From positions 47,501-111,500 of the forward strand of contig VTPC01000971.1 of assembly GCA_011009095.1 (NCBI GenBank): DNA of 64,000 bases, written 5' to 3'. Source of the stretch: Ignelater luminosus (Eukaryota; Arthropoda; Insecta; Coleoptera; Elateridae). Positions 23,050-37,449 of this stretch are shown piece by piece. How positions within the stretch are numbered: position 1 is the first letter of the stretch; each line of letters starts with the position of its first letter. Under the pieces are notes generated by a model, which saw nothing but the letters and a program-made list of their open reading frames with translations, was not told where the DNA came from and did not search any database. A program made the translations under genes and the position numbers.

Positions 23050-24640
23050 AATACAATCAACAACAATGGAGGAAGATAGAATCCACTGGATCCGTATACA
23101 TACTGTATATATAGTAATGTAGCAACTACTGGTGTCAGAATTTACTGCCATTGACCACAAAATGCCTACTTTTCTAGAAAAATGCTGCGGAACATGCCAA
23201 GTGATCATTGGGTGCAACGCATCGTTCAACAACTGAGAGAAGACGCAAAGAAGTGGAAAAAGCAGAGTTCGACGTCTATGTCTACCTATGAAGACTTTAA
23301 AGTGAGTTTGGGAGTGAGACCCAAAAAATTCGACTTTACACTTGTCTATGGGGGAAACGACAAATAGACGAACCAGTGACCGGCTTCATGAAGAAGAAGC
23401 AACTTTTGGTCAAACACGTTGTTGCAACCCTGGATAAAACAGAACTTGTAACATTATGCAAAACGTTGAAAAAAAGCTAGTTGACCATCCACTGTGCATT
23501 GCAACCCGGATGACTGGAGCCGTCGACATCGAGGTAATAATGGAGGATCTCGAGTCACAAAGCTCGAAATGCCAGCAGGAGGTAACAAACGAACTTTACC
23601 GCAGTGCCGATCCTGCCCTGTCAGGCACTACCTCTGAGATTGTTTACTGCTATACAACGAACACAAAGAAGACTGACAACAACGATGAAAACTATGCCGA
23701 TACTCAAGCAAGAAGAAATCGATGCCACGTCTCTACTGGAAAGGAAACCCAGCTGACTTTCACTTTCACAATCATGACGAAAACCAGCGAATTAAAACCA
23801 ATAACAACCACGTGTCCTAACCACTAATCAAGGTCGTTTAGGTGAGCTGTTGGTATATATCCGAACCACTCATAACACCGTACGAGATGTTATTGCAGTC
23901 GGAAAAAACACCGCTGCTGAAGACAAAAAACTGTCCATTTTGGCACTCATACTTTATAATACCGCACTGGTTCACTGCAAACCAAAACCGACTTTTTCTC
24001 AATCACCTAATTATTGGCGAGAAACTACAATTCCTGGTTACGATTTCTTGGAATTCCAGAATACTGAAAGAGCGACATTCCGTGTCCAAAGTTTGAATTT
24101 CACGCTAGAAAGTCTTGTCGCACAGCAAGTTCATCATCAATTCTCAGAAGAATATCAAGAACCACTTGTCGATATTCTTTGAATCTTTTCCCAACGACCC
24201 AAGGTGACAACGACGCCAACAACGAGATATTAGAGTCAACTAAAAAGAGACAAATTCTAGGACTATTTTGACTATAAAAAGACTCTGTCCAGTGAGCAAA
24301 TCGGAGAAGTGATTGTCAAGCAATTTTGAATTCATGGAATTTTTAGGAAGGTTACTCTCGTCGAAGGTTTATAATCAATGTCCAGTTTGCGATAATAAAA
24401 GTGAGGAGTCTTTGTTAGTCTTGCGAAAATACTGTAAAAGCTGAGCAGACTTGCAACAGAATGTGAGCAAATTCCGATCGTGCATTTTGCTGCAATTCAT
24501 TACCTGCAACTTGTTACAATTAAAATGTTACGTTGATGAAATTCAAAGGCGTCAATCGCTGACATCACGTCAAAAGAGCAATTTGGCAGAGGAATTTCCA
24601 AGATTCGACTATGCCAACACTTCTTTTCATCAATAATGAA
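23050..24640 (+). pseudogene. Broken coding region of a probable LTR retrotransposon
   Basis: Plus-strand frames at 23182-23367, 23456-23827 and 23850-24182 follow the primer-site-like motif closely and are richer in codon-like sequence than their surroundings. The third reads, in part, GKNTAAEDKKLSILALILYN and IPGYDFLEF, well-formed protein-like sequence ending at a stop near 24180. More short open stretches continue to about 24636. I do not recognise a conserved Gag or Pol motif, so the assignment rests on position after an LTR-like block. A fragment of some other mobile or viral-derived sequence is also possible. Confidence 0.35.
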
Positions 24641-27322
24641 CGGAATTGCAATTGCCTAATTTGAAAGGAATGAAATTGCCGAAAGAATTAAATTCCTATT
24701 TTATCATTGCATTCTGCTAAGAAATAGACTTTAAGAAAGAACTCGTCATATAACACACAGAGTTTGACTCGAATTACCTCAAATTTACAGTTATGCATTA
24801 AAAATGTTTACATTCTAAAAAATTCTTCTCAAACTAAGACTACCAACTGTTCATCCAGCGTGTTGTTGCCATTTATACCCAGTTAAGTTGTAACATTATA
24901 GGAACGACTAATTATTTTATAAGTCATTACTGAATTTCTTTTTTGTCTGTTTAATGCATTTTGCTCCCGACTTACTTTCTTAATCACAATTTCAAGACAT
25001 GTATTATCTTGTGTCACTCTCTTTGTCTATGGTCAATAGGCTTTTGATTAGGATTAGACGTAATACCTATTTTAATTTGGCACTGCAAGATTGGTAGCAA
25101 GAGAGGATAGCTCGGTGCTCAATCTAATTGTACGTATATTTAATTTTGTTGATAATGAATTCATTCTTTCGTTGTTGAACCTAATACCATTTTAAATTGC
25201 AACGTAACTTTCATACCTTAAAACGCTATTTAATATAAATTTCACTGTTCTAATTAGGGTAGCTACAAAATGCTAACCACGTAACCAAGTACTTAAATGT
25301 TCGAATTGTTTACGTTGCTTAGGTTTGCTTTTCTTTAATTAGGGACTTCTCCACGTTCAGGTTTAAGACTTTTCTAAATTTTGTAACAGCTCTTGAAAAC
25401 TAACAACTAGTCCTCCTTTAATTATCGGAAAAGTTTCCTTTAGGAAGCTTAGCAGAATTAGTATTGCTTTAGTTAAAAGTTTAAACAGACATCAAAGGAA
25501 CTGAAACAATGACATTAAAAGGTAATGCTCTTGCTTATTAATTATTAAGCTCTCATTTAATATACAACAGTACTTTGATCGAAAAAGAATATTCTTTTAC
25601 AATATTGGATGTGTGATCCTTTATCCTACAACTGTCATAGAAAAATTTATAAAGTGGTTTCTGTGTGATTGTTACACAATACTTCATTTGTGACAGAAAA
25701 CGTCAGTTGAAAATTTATAATTTAGGGATAATTGAGGGCTGTAAATTGTTTGATTTCAGATAAATCTGAACTACAATTTCATACACGTATATGTACGTTT
25801 TATTGCGTTGAAGATAAAAACGTTGAATGAAAAATGGACTATGTATTTCGTCCTTACACAGAAACAAGACCTAAAAACGTTTTATATTTGAAAAAAAAGT
25901 AATAAAAAAAGCACTTAGCTTTAAACTAATTTAAACGCAACGGAAACGAAAATATAATTACAAAACATAAGATTGACAAGTTCCCTTCAACTTAAGCTTC
26001 CACTTAGAAGTACAAAGCGGAGAAGGTATCAACTTCACAAAGAAGTTAAAATTTTTAATTAAAAGAATAATAGAAGTCCTGATTGGTTTTGCTCGAAGCT
26101 TGTTCAAGATAAATTTAGGTCAAGTTACGAACGCTAAGGCAAAGATATTGTGTAATTATTAAAAGAAAAATACTTGTTTTGTTTTAGTGCACTTTTATTA
26201 TTATACAACTTTAAAATAAAAGTTCCAGAGCAACGTATCTGTTTTTGTTTCGTATTTTTCTATTGATTAAAGTTAAAATCACCCTGAGTTTGCTGTAGAT
26301 ACATTTTTGTGCAATGTGGAGTTTCTTACATCAAAACTGTTACGTTTAGATAGAATTGAAAAGCTTTGAATAGAAGTTACATTCTGATAGAAGGAAGCCA
26401 TTCTATACTTTGCTGATTAAACATCTTACATTTAATCATGATTGACTCAAAAAATGTTCTAGGGTACAACAACTTTTTTTTTAAATTATTTCTTTGAGAA
26501 TATTAACCTGTTTATACATGCAATATTTCTTCTTATTTTAGAAACTGATCAATTGATGGCACTCGTTTATGGCAAAACTGACCGAGAGACTAACTAATAT
26601 TAACTTAACAGGAAAACGACTCGTTGTCGGAATTAGGGGAATCACGATTATTCGGTCTTTCACTCTTGTTGTGTGATCCAGGATAAGGTTTTGTTGCTCA
26701 ATGTTTACTCAAATTTAAAATGTAAAGCAGCTCGGAAAGCAACAAAGTACATATTTAACTTTAGTTTTTTAACATTAAGAATAAACTTATGCAAACATAA
26801 CGAATAAGGGAAGAGTCCACCACGGGATAGAGTAGTGTAACTAAGTTGCACCGTTGCACCTCCCTTTAAAGTTATATTAATGTGTCTCTAACGAAAAATG
26901 TATCATGCACACGCGCCTTACTGTAGTTGGTGCGATTACGCAGCGTTGTTGCTTTTTCATTTTTTCTGGCCTATACTGAGACAAAATGACAAATTGTGAT
27001 AAAAACTAAAGTAATTACTGACTGAACCTTTTTCCGACCTTGACGATATCTTTGATGTAGCTTATTGCTGCTAAAACCCACCATCTCAGGTTTTGAAACC
27101 GCGTGATAACATCGATTCTGAACCAGTCTTCTTCTTTATTTCTTATCTGTTGATCCTGTCTGCCCTTCGTTGTGCTCTGCCATTTGTCGACAAGAAGCTG
27201 ATTTCACCAATTCCAGTAAAAACCATCACCACAATCTAAGATTTTATTTGTGGGGGGTCTATATCATGGCACCCGCAGCGCCGTCCTGTAACAGTAGTTA
27301 CTTACCAAATAACTTAAATACT
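24641..27322. other. AT-rich DNA without recognisable genes
   Basis: No supported gene. About 26800-27300 is slightly richer in G+C. At its end, on the minus strand, TTACAG at 27286 is followed by a nine-codon open stretch ending in TAG at 27259 and then AATAAA, which mimics a terminal exon but is too short to trust. Confidence 0.35.
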
Positions 27323-28841
27323 GATTAGAAACAATCTGGCTAATTATGACTTATCTCATTTTGGGTCGTGGGTGTTAGATAGTTTTACAGTTAAATTGGG
27401 ATCTACCAACACTATGATAAACCACAGGTCTGTTATTAAATTTCTATCTTAAACCCAACAAAAACATTAAGGTTAGACTAAGGATAATATATGTTGGACG
27501 CAAGAGCTATTTTGTTTAAATTGGAAGAAAAACTCAAAATCTCAAAACAGACGTAGTATTTATCAATAAGATATGAGACACAAAAAAATGATATACAGTT
27601 TTATTCAATCAATATGTTTATCATTAACACACAAACAACACAAAAATAAATAAAAAGGGAAGGCTACTCTTCAACACGAGTGAAACACCTTTTTAATTTT
27701 AAATAATCCTCACTAAATAGAGGTGACGTCATCCTAGTTTAATTAACAACTAGGTTAACAAACAAATAAACATTAATAATAGCAACTTGATTATCAATAA
27801 ACAGATAGTTGTTCGTAAGGTTGAATATATTTAATCATTAAACAAGTGGATATAATTGATAGCAACTGATTGTCAATAAACAAATGAATATCCACAATAT
27901 TGAATATACGTTAAAACAAAACACAGTTTAACTCACACATATGTATTTCCTGGCTTAATCACATTCCCGTGAGGATCTACATTCAATGCTGTTTACTAGA
28001 TTTTTCATTGTTGATCCAGTATCATTGTATACACCTTTGTGAGGTTATGGACGATATTACCTCGGTTGAATTTCTAGCTCAGATTGATAGGAAATTCAAA
28101 TAATTCTGGTTTTTCTATGGTAAACGTCGGGAATTTCACTTCGCAAACCATTAGTGGACCCACCCCTTTAACGAATGCATTTAGGGAACCAGTCAATAAT
28201 CTCGGGTTTTCCCGGTCATAAACAACCATAGCAGAATCCAAAGGCCTAAATAAAAATTCAGACTTAGCTGAAGAAATCTAAGTTTGATTGCAAAATTATT
28301 ACCACTAATATGGCAATCAACCTGCTTATTTTGCAACTCTTTCACAATGCCAGCTCCCAGATAAAACCGGAAGGACCACGTCTAAGAAGTTCATCCATCT
28401 GCCATATTTCAAAATGTGGTAGCATCCAAATTATACAAATTTAATTGGAGAGAAAGTCAATGATCTAGGATCAATGTTTCGCTTTTTCAAATTAAATTAG
28501 AATTTCTAAAGAATTATCAAACACAAATAAAGTTTTTATACGAGAGAATAATAAATATTCAAAAAAAATGTTAAAATCGAACTTTTTAAGGGCACTTCAT
28601 TCGGGGATTCCCCGAGGGAAACAAAATTCACATTTTCCTACAAATGATGATTTTAAATAAGAAAAACTTAAAAATATAGAATTCCTAATTCAATTTAATA
28701 AATGAACAAATCAAATTTTGAATTCAACAATAAATTATGGAAATTAACTTAAATAATTTGAGAGTATGCATCCACATTATTTGACATTTTGGCGGGATTT
28801 TAGGAAATTTAAATAATTATATGAGGACGAGTAACGAACCG
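27323..28841 (+). repeat. Interspersed repeat, copy A (inverted relative to copy B)
   Basis: From TTAGAAACAATC to GAGTAACGAACCGTTA this block matches the reverse complement of 45540-46661. Copy A contains about 480 bp (roughly 27915-28395) that copy B lacks. It has no long frame. Reading copy B outward gives TGTAACGG at one end and AAGCA at the other, which would fit a solo LTR running TG...CA, but no target-site duplication is clear, so the class is open. Confidence 0.7.
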
Positions 28842-31800
28842 TTATGGTCGGCTCACTTTGCTTGCCTTTACCTAACTCATCACAGTGTTCATTCTTCAAT
28901 TTCACTTTTACTTCACCAGAGGAGAGCTGCAGACTTCCGACAAGCATCTTCAAGTACATCGAGTCGAAGAGGAGTTACAAGTAGCTCCTAAAGCTGCTGC
29001 TTTTTGGCTTTCCATCGGCTTCATCGACCTTGATTGATCGGTCTTGGAATATGATCGTTATACAAATAATAAATTAGAAAAGAGCACAATATAAATAAAG
29101 GATAGAAAAATAAAAATTGTGTAGTTAGATAGAATAGATAATGAATTGGTTGAACCTACTTATTAGAATGTGGTAAAAAAGGTTTGTATTAATAGTAGAC
29201 ATTAATTTATCTAGAACGTTGATTTCGGTTAGAAATGGAGTAATAGATATTTAGCATTCTTGTACCTGTAGTAACTTCAACAACCATTTCTCAACCTGAA
29301 GAATTTTCTAACCTTCCCAAAATGAAGCGGAGGCCGTTTTAGGAGCGTTATTAAAAAGGCAATCTTCAAGTTGCAAGTGCACAGCAGTGGTTGTCGGTAG
29401 AAATGTACAGATTGTTGTCGTGACTGATGTTGTTGGAGAATAACGGCGAAACAAAAAGATGTGATGATGGAACTCAACGGCAGTGCGACGACGGTGACAG
29501 TAGCAATTGAGACTTTGGTATCTGTTTTGTAAGCGAAGTGATTATGAGAACAAGGACAACGTAAAACTTGACAACGATAGTCCGGTTTCTTTTCGGGCAT
29601 GAACGTCCGTTGGACCCTGGGACGCTAGGAATGTACCAGCCGGATTTCTGCATTCCGCACAGCGATTGAATGATCTGTGGCTGAACACTCCCAGAGATTT
29701 GGTCAAGGTGGCAAGACCATCAGGCGAAAGGAAAGAATGAAAAGCAGAAACAAATTCTAAGATTCTTGCTGTCACACTGTGTCACTAGACAACGACATCC
29801 GTTTTATATGTCCCGAGTTGGAATTTAAATTATAAATGGACGCAGAAGAGAAGTAGATGTTCTATAATAAACCTCATAAACCTTCGTAGACGGGAATGAA
29901 GCATCTCGCTGATCTGGATTCTCAAAATAATTTTTGTCTTGCCAACATGCATACGTATATAATCAGTACCAAAGAACAGCACATTTTATAAGTGAAAGAA
30001 TGTGCTAAAACATCAACCTTGCAATTTCTTGACAACGCAACATACAAAAGTGCATCAGCTTACATCATACTATCAAGATATAAAAGCTAACCTAAATACT
30101 ATACTATAGTATAGTAAAATTAAAGTGTTAATGTTTTTAAAATGTGAACTAGTTATAAAATGTCATAATTGCAGAATTGTTATTTCTTTGTTACCTAGAT
30201 ATTGTAATTAGTTATACTTCAGCATGTTATTTTGTACATAAAGAAAATCTGAGAAATGAATAAGCAGTATTGAACATTTATTTGTTTTTTAATGGAACTA
30301 TGAGACTGTAGTTCCAGGAATACCAAAACCAAACCTTAAGAAATGTTCATCTCACAACCACAAAGTTCCGGACTACATCTGGCAACTTTGTTCAATTTAT
30401 AATTTGATGCTTTTGCTGTTTGAAGAAATTTGCACCAAGAGGCATACAACAGTATTAGATGCGAAACTGTGATGTGGGACAAACCTATTTTTTAATCTTA
30501 CTGAAATCAAGGATTTTTCCTGAAATCTAAAATCTAAAAAGTTACCTTTGCGTCTTTCTCGTGGGATGCGTCATTTTCCAGTAAAATTACATTTTGTGTA
30601 CTCTTCCCTGAAAGCTAAAACATCGTTTTCTGTTTTAATTGGATGGTTTGAGAGACTGTAATGCGATGCTTTGCAGAAATAACAAGCGAAAGAAAAAAGG
30701 AGCACTTAGATTTAGGGCTTATTCAGTTCCAAAAGAAACTGAAGATTTATCAATAGTAGATGCTTCCAAGAAGGAAGTAGTGAAGAATCCTTAATGATAT
30801 TTTGTCAGTTTTCAATGATATTTAATATTATTGTGGCATTGCTAGTGAAATTGAAAGCGAGATAACTATCATTAATGTTGTTAAATTACAGAAAACTGAA
30901 ACTGTCATCATCTACATAAACAACAATGCATGAGAAAAACTTGGTTTTCCGATTAAAAATTACCAAAGTCGTAAAATAATTTATTTACAATTGCAAATGT
31001 TAATATAACAAGATAACATAAAGGTTTTGTTTTGTATGTATAGATAGAAACTATGAATTAAACAATTCTCATACTGTCTGTGATAGTCTATGAAATAATG
31101 CCTGCGCAAAGATATGTGAAGTACCCTGTATAAGATCATATAGAATGTATTACATGGTAATATTACACAAAGAGCAGATTATGTTTTGTGCTGCATAATT
31201 AGATTATAAGAGACATTTATATTATCCAAAACAATTTAAAATGTACTCCACATCATCATAATGTTTATTATAGTTCATATAATCCTCTTGATTCCTTCTA
31301 ATTGGTATTCACAAGCAGAGATGAGAAAATTGATTTTAGTAGTTAATTAAATTTTCCTCACATATGAACTCCAATATAATCACATTAAAACTACATCTTA
31401 AGAGCAAAACTTGATCATTTTATCATTTCGCGTTTAAGAATTCTCTTTAATAAATTTTTGTACCAATCAATTTACGGTAATGGGAAAGAACAAAAGCAAA
31501 AAGGAGGTAACAATCTAAGAAATAAAAATTAATCTTGCGTGTATGCAAAATAAGGTACACGACTGGTGGTATAATTTCGCAAATTCTTTAGTATTTCGAG
31601 ACAAATTAGGGGAGTTTCGAGGATTTAATAACATTTTATTAGCAGGATTACGCTCATAAATATTAATTTTAGGCATCCTGCTAGCTCGTAATGAAACCAT
31701 GCGAAATACATTTCCCACGTTATAAAACTGCAGTAGACTGCGTTATAAATACTGCATACCATGGATTTAACTAGTAGAAAATTAGAAAATATTTTAATTA

Positions 31801-33393
31801 CTTTCTACGTGTAGTTTACCTTTTTTTGTGTACATACTGTGAGATTTTTCTCCAACGTTATTAATATAGAAATTAATTATAACGAATTTATTACTAGTTC
31901 TTTACTTAAGAAAGAATGCCGGAAATTAAATTTAAAATTCAAAATATCGAGATAAGTAAACGTACTTGACGCTTTTTCGATAAATTATTGAAAGGGTATG
32001 AAATCCATAAATGCGATTTACATAACAAGAAGGAAATTAAGAAACCCAATGTTGTTATCTGTAAATTCAGTCTCTGAATCTCTGGAGAAAGTTATTTATG
32101 ATAACAAAAATTATTTGTTTGGGAAATATTCCCACAAATCCTCTAGGATTTCCTGTTTGTAATACTACAAAGCCCTGTATAGAATAATCTGTATCATCGA
32201 AATTAAAATCGATTTATATAGAAAGTTTCATGGTTTTATTAATCTTGATTATTGAATTTATGAATGTTTTAACTGCTTATCAGGGTAAAAGATTCTAATG
32301 CCAGTATAGCACGATCAAAAAGTCTTTATATACGGGGTGTCTACAGAATTTTTTATAAAAAGATTATATTGAAATCTAATGTTTCACATTACCGGAATGG
32401 TAATCGTGGCGAAAACTGTAAGTACATTTAGCTATTTTAGGTTTTGAATGAATTCTCCGAGAGCTTTTCCAATTTCAAGATAATGGAGGTCGACTTTGCA
32501 CGTCAACTTTAACAGACTGTTAATACATTGCTTATGTGAGCTATTGAAAGTGGGTATACAAACCAATCTGGTCCTGGAGCCAAGTCAGCCCACTCTTGCT
32601 CTATCTCGTAGATCAATAGGATCAATTTTCTTTCAAGAACTCGAAACTTCTGCAAGATGCCAAAATGAGCTATTTAAGTCTTTCATTGTTAAATGATGAA
32701 CGAGCTTAAAAATAGCTACTTTTAGCAATATAATGCCAAACCGCGTGGATGTTACACAAAGAGTCTCATGTTTCACCTGTTACGTCCTTTCCATAGACAA
32801 CCAGCATATATATATTTTTTACATTTCTAGAAGAAGGACTACTAAAACTTTCTAGGATTTTATATTTTGAATTTTAGTTTAAATGTTTAAAGTGGTATCT
32901 TTTAAATTATTCTCCGTGAGGGCAAGAGTAGTGTCCCCCAAAAAGCACCAAAGATCTTTCAAGGGCATATTTTCTTGAAGGTGGTGATGTAGGAATATAG
33001 AATTTAATAAAATGATATTCTTCTTTGCTGATGCAAGATCTCTGGGATCACTATAAGTAGATTGATTCCTAGAACGATTCTTTAATTATACCGCGATGTA
33101 CGACACCTTTGGCATCCATAGACTCCAAATCCAGGGTCAAAGTATTGACGGCTTGGTTCTAGTGAAGAAAAATCTAACTTAACCCAAATAAGACTTAGCG
33201 GTCACATTTCTAATAACCGCCTAATTGGTGAAATAAAAACGAGAAGCTATGACATAGTTTGATAGCAAAACGATATTTTGGAATTTACCAGATATACGCG
33301 TGCCTCTTGTGAAACCACTTAGTGAAACCAACAGTTGGCAGGATCGCACAGATACGTGTGACACTTTTATTCTAAAGATAAATTAAACGTATC
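28842..33393. other. DNA without recognisable genes
   Basis: About 28850-29800 is less AT-rich, with open frames of 77 and 107 codons on the minus strand (29542-29775, 29277-29600). Neither has a recognisable motif, and they overlap each other. The rest is AT-rich. A lone ACGGGGTGTCT near 32334 resembles an element end. Confidence 0.35.
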
Positions 33394-33651
33394 TTAAGCC
33401 TCTGTCCTATTCTTACTTTGCTTACACGCAAATAAATCACAGCGCTTACACCTCTTCTTCTCTTCGGCTAAAGTTTTTCCATTCTCAACTTTCTTAATCG
33501 CTCCTGGTTCCCTATATTTACAGTTTTCTTCAAAAAACTTACCGTGCTTTCTCAACTTAAAGAGGCCTATACTTTGCAAAGGACAATGCTGTTCTACGGC
33601 AATAGCTAAGCTTTTTGGGCACGCAGCTAAAATTGAGTTTATTAAAGACAT
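33394..33651 (-). CDS. Hypothetical small Cys/Lys-rich frame, doubtful
   Basis: An 85-codon frame with eight cysteines, including CPK, CKYREPG and CKRCDLFACK. The paired CxxC near the end could bind zinc, and the pattern recalls the tails of some transposases, but I cannot name a family. There is no clear splice site, promoter or homologous neighbour. It could be chance. Confidence 0.15.
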   Translation of the reverse strand: MSLINSILAACPKSLAIAVEQHCPLQSIGLFKLRKHGKFFEENCKYREPGAIKKVENGKTLAEEKKRCKRCDLFACKQSKNRTEA

Positions 33652-33765
33652 TAAGACAGAAGTTCACCAACAGTACTGAATCACCATTCAGGGTCAAGTA
33701 AACGGAGAAAATCAATGACGAGGAAGGAATTTTGTGCAAATACATAGACACGGACCTAACTAAGT

Positions 33766-33865
33766 AGGTCGATTAGCTCAGTGTAGCTTTGGCATTCTGA
33801 AGGGTGGCGAAGGAATCCAAAACCCTAAATTTAAATTCGAAACCTGTCATTTCATAATTCAATAT
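33766..33865 (+). repeat. tRNA-like SINE head, degenerate
   Basis: An A-box-like TTAGCTCAGTGT and a B-box-like AAATTCGAAACC lie about 55 nt apart, the spacing of an internal Pol III promoter. The arms do not fold into a sound tRNA. Probably the head of a tRNA-derived SINE. Confidence 0.35.
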
Positions 33866-36644
33866 GAATCTCTGCGGGAAAAGCGTTTGATAACGGAATT
33901 GTAAAAAGTAGGAAATGTGTAAAAACCATGCAAATAGTAGAAAAACTAGAATAAAACGTGTTAGTTAATAGTGCATTGAAGTAATGGAGATTTTTGATTT
34001 ACTAGTGATGTTGTTTCTCAAACCACAAGTTGGAGTACGAACTACTGAATTCCAGTAAGCATCATTTTGCCTATTGTTACTTCTATTGAATCTATCTACT
34101 TTGATAAGCCTGCACTTCATTGCCGCATCTGAGGCAGTGACTTGTGATACGGGAATCCAAATTTTCCGAGATGGAAACAGTCTTTGTACATATAGTTTAG
34201 AAGCCAGAATTGAGTTTATTTGCTTATGTGGCGTTTGAGCTTCAGTAGTTGGTTATCCAAGAATATGAGACAGATGATAGTCACAATTGTTACTGCGACT
34301 TTAGGGGGAAGTTTGATTATTTGCTTGAACAAGAGTCTCAAGTCATCCTTGGCAGTGCGTAACGTTTGGAGTGATGGTCGACACTAGAGACAGGACCCTA
34401 CCAAACGGGAAAACAAGTTTAGTAGACTGCTTATTATTTTGCCAAATTAATCTGCAGTTTATTTTACCCTAATAAGCAACGGAATTTTAAAACTGATTTA
34501 GATCTTTAGAATGCTTTCATCGGTTGAGATTTATAAAAAAAATACAACACTAAATAAAAAACGATATTGATATGAATCGTTATTAGATACTAAATGTGTA
34601 ATATAGGCCGAACTTTAATTAGTAATTTAGAAGGGAAAAAACAAACAAAATGTTCACAAACTCATATTTCACTATTGAATGGGAAAGGTATCCGTTTTTT
34701 GTGCCAGCGGAATTCATGATTTTATAAAAAAAGAGGTTTTTACCAGGAATCTATGACGAAATGAATAATTTAGATACAGCTTTTTGCATAAATAATGTCG
34801 GAATACATTCTTTTAATAAAACTGTGCTTACGTATATTCCAGATGAAAGATTCTTATAAATTGAACAGTAGATGTATGATTAAAAATATTTTTACGGTAA
34901 ATGTCATTAAAGCTGTAGTGATTAATTAATAATTAGTAATATAATATTTCAAAAGTACCTAAGCAAAAAACGATATTACGTTTAAGTAAAATAATATAAT
35001 ATTTACACAAATTGGCATAGGTAACCGAAGTGATGCAACGACAGCGAGAGACAAATTGATTGACAGATTACGTCATACTTATAATGCAGTCTATAAATAG
35101 GTATGATATTGAATAACCTTTTATTGATTAATGTAGTTATCATGTCAGTGTTAGTACTTACTACATGCAACTTCTTGTTTATGTTGTTGTTTTTTTAGAA
35201 AATTTTATAGGAAGACTATTAACGTTTTTATGGAAAGTTGAGAGTGATGAGGCTTTTAGTTGCAGGACGCGTTTTAAAGTTTAATATCAGCAAAACTTGT
35301 TAAAAGTGTTTATTCCAGGAGAAGGTTCTTAGAAGGAATAGTAATTGAAGATTAGTGTCGAAAGTATTTTCTGTATAACTCTAAGGAATTGCAGAAATTT
35401 CTAAATGACGAATAACATTGTGGATTCTACTGCAAAGTGGAGAAATACAGCAGGATTTACCTTTGATGAAATTAATTTTGCAAAAATATCAAAGGCTTTG
35501 TATTCAGATCCTAGGATGAAATTCAATGTTTATAATAAAATGAAAATGTCTATGCCTAATTAAAATAACTTAATTAGTATAAAATATAGAAACAAATGTT
35601 TTAAATAAAATTCCAATCGCAATTTTAATGGCAATAGTTAGGTGAAACGTTAAAAAAACCAACATACTTACAGTAAATTCTGTTGGTAAAAGTGTAAACT
35701 GTGGTTAAAATAAGTCATGTAACAGCTGGAGAGAAAATGGAAAAAATGCAAATTTAATATTTATTAATATAAAGTTTATAATAACTAATTGATGTAAATA
35801 GGAATACCCTTCACAGAAGATATAATTAACAGCTTACACTTATAAGCCTAGATATTGGGATATTATCAAGGGAATTAGAGAATTAGAAAGTTAGGTTAAG
35901 TCACCAGAAGCTACAGCAATTCAAGAAAAAAATAGGAAATTGATAAAATTGTTTGAAGACGATGAAGAAAGGTAGATAATTAATTAGCAGTGCAAAAAGT
36001 AGCAAACAGGTCTCTGCTAGAACATTGACTTTAAACTCAATCTTAATACAGTTGGTAAAGGTAATATTTCTGGAAAATTCTAGGTTGTCTTAGTTCGAAA
36101 ACGGCTGGGTAAATTTCATTTAATTCCAAGTAGACGGCAGTCGAAAAGAAAATTGCATGTCTTAAACACTTTTTTATTAAATGTGGTTAAATCAATGATC
36201 TGGTTTGGTTTTTGGGAAATTTTGATGGAGGGTCGAATCTAAACGCTTCTTAGGTGAACCGAATCTAGAAAAGGGAAGATTACATTGAATTGAAACTATA
36301 GAGCAATGGTTCTATATTATATACACGATTCTGAACGATTCAGAGAGCATATATATTTATAAAAGGCAAGGGTGAAGTCTCAAACGTACGTCGATGAATA
36401 TATTGATTTTTTCGTCCAATCGCAATTATCCTCATTGTAACGATCGTTTCTACATTGTCTTGCTTTTCATCTTTTAATCCCGAAGGTCACATTTCTTAGG
36501 TCAGAACTTCTTTGTAATGTTAATCTGTAACAAATAGTTTTTGGAAATTGATATATAAAATTTAGCTATTATTGTTCTTCTCAATACCTTTATACAAAGA
36601 CAAATCAAGACAAAATAACCTTAATGTCGGTATATTTTGAATAT
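33866..36644. other. AT-rich DNA without recognisable genes
   Basis: No supported gene on either strand. A TATA-like TTTATAAAAGGC near 36356 stands alone. Confidence 0.35.
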
Positions 36645-37230
36645 ACAGGGTGATCATTTTAAAACTTCCCACCCTGAATATCTTGAAAACCGAAACCGAT
36701 ATCGGAATAATCGGGAGGAGGAAACTAAACTATGTACAAAGTTTCCGATTAAGATTCTACTCTTAAGCTCCAGCCACCCCCACTTTAAAATTTTAAATTG
36801 GATGATATGGCATGTGGCACATCAAATTAAAGGTCTGCAATTTATCGTAATAAATGCTCGAATTGCGCTCCATTGGTTGCTAGGCAATAATAAATAAGAT
36901 TCGAGCATGTGTTATAATTAATTTAATAATGTACTTTTATTAAAATAAAAAAATTAATTCTTCGAAAACAAATCGGCTGATTTGATTTTTTTAAACATCA
37001 CTGCATTCTGGTATTGAAGACCATTAATTTGATGTACCACATGTCCTATCATTCAATTTAAAATTTTAAAGTGGGGGCGGTTGGAGCTTAAGAGTGTAAT
37101 CTTAATCGGAAACTTTGTGCATAGTTTAGTCTCCCCCTTTCGGTATAAGAAAATGCCCTTGGAGTTATTCCGATATCTTTTTTGGTTTTCAAGATATTTA
37201 GGGTGGGAAGTTTTAAAATGATCACCCTGT
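36645..37230. mobile_element. Fold-back element (MITE) with ACAGGGTGATC ends
   Basis: The two arms, about 36645-36855 and 37018-37230, are inverted copies of roughly 210 bp. They share ACAGGGTGATCATTTTAAAA at the tips and CCCCCACTTTAAAATTTTAA inward. The 586-bp unit is flanked by ATAT on both sides, fitting a target duplication or TA-type target. No coding capacity. It lies about 30 bp from the long-TIR element that follows. Confidence 0.85.
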
Positions 37231-37449
37231 ATATAAAGTTTGGATAATCAATTCGCGGAAAGTATATTTTATTATATTGTTGGCAACGCTGTGCGGTCAT
37301 GAGTAGCACCATACTTATTGTTTGTGTAATGCAAGTTGCACCAGTCTATTCCTTGTTTATCGGATTGGACAAAGTGTTTTCTGCGTATACTTCAAAGGTG
37401 TCCGGCGAAATAGGAAAAGACAGAAGAGATATCCTACTGAGATAAAAAA

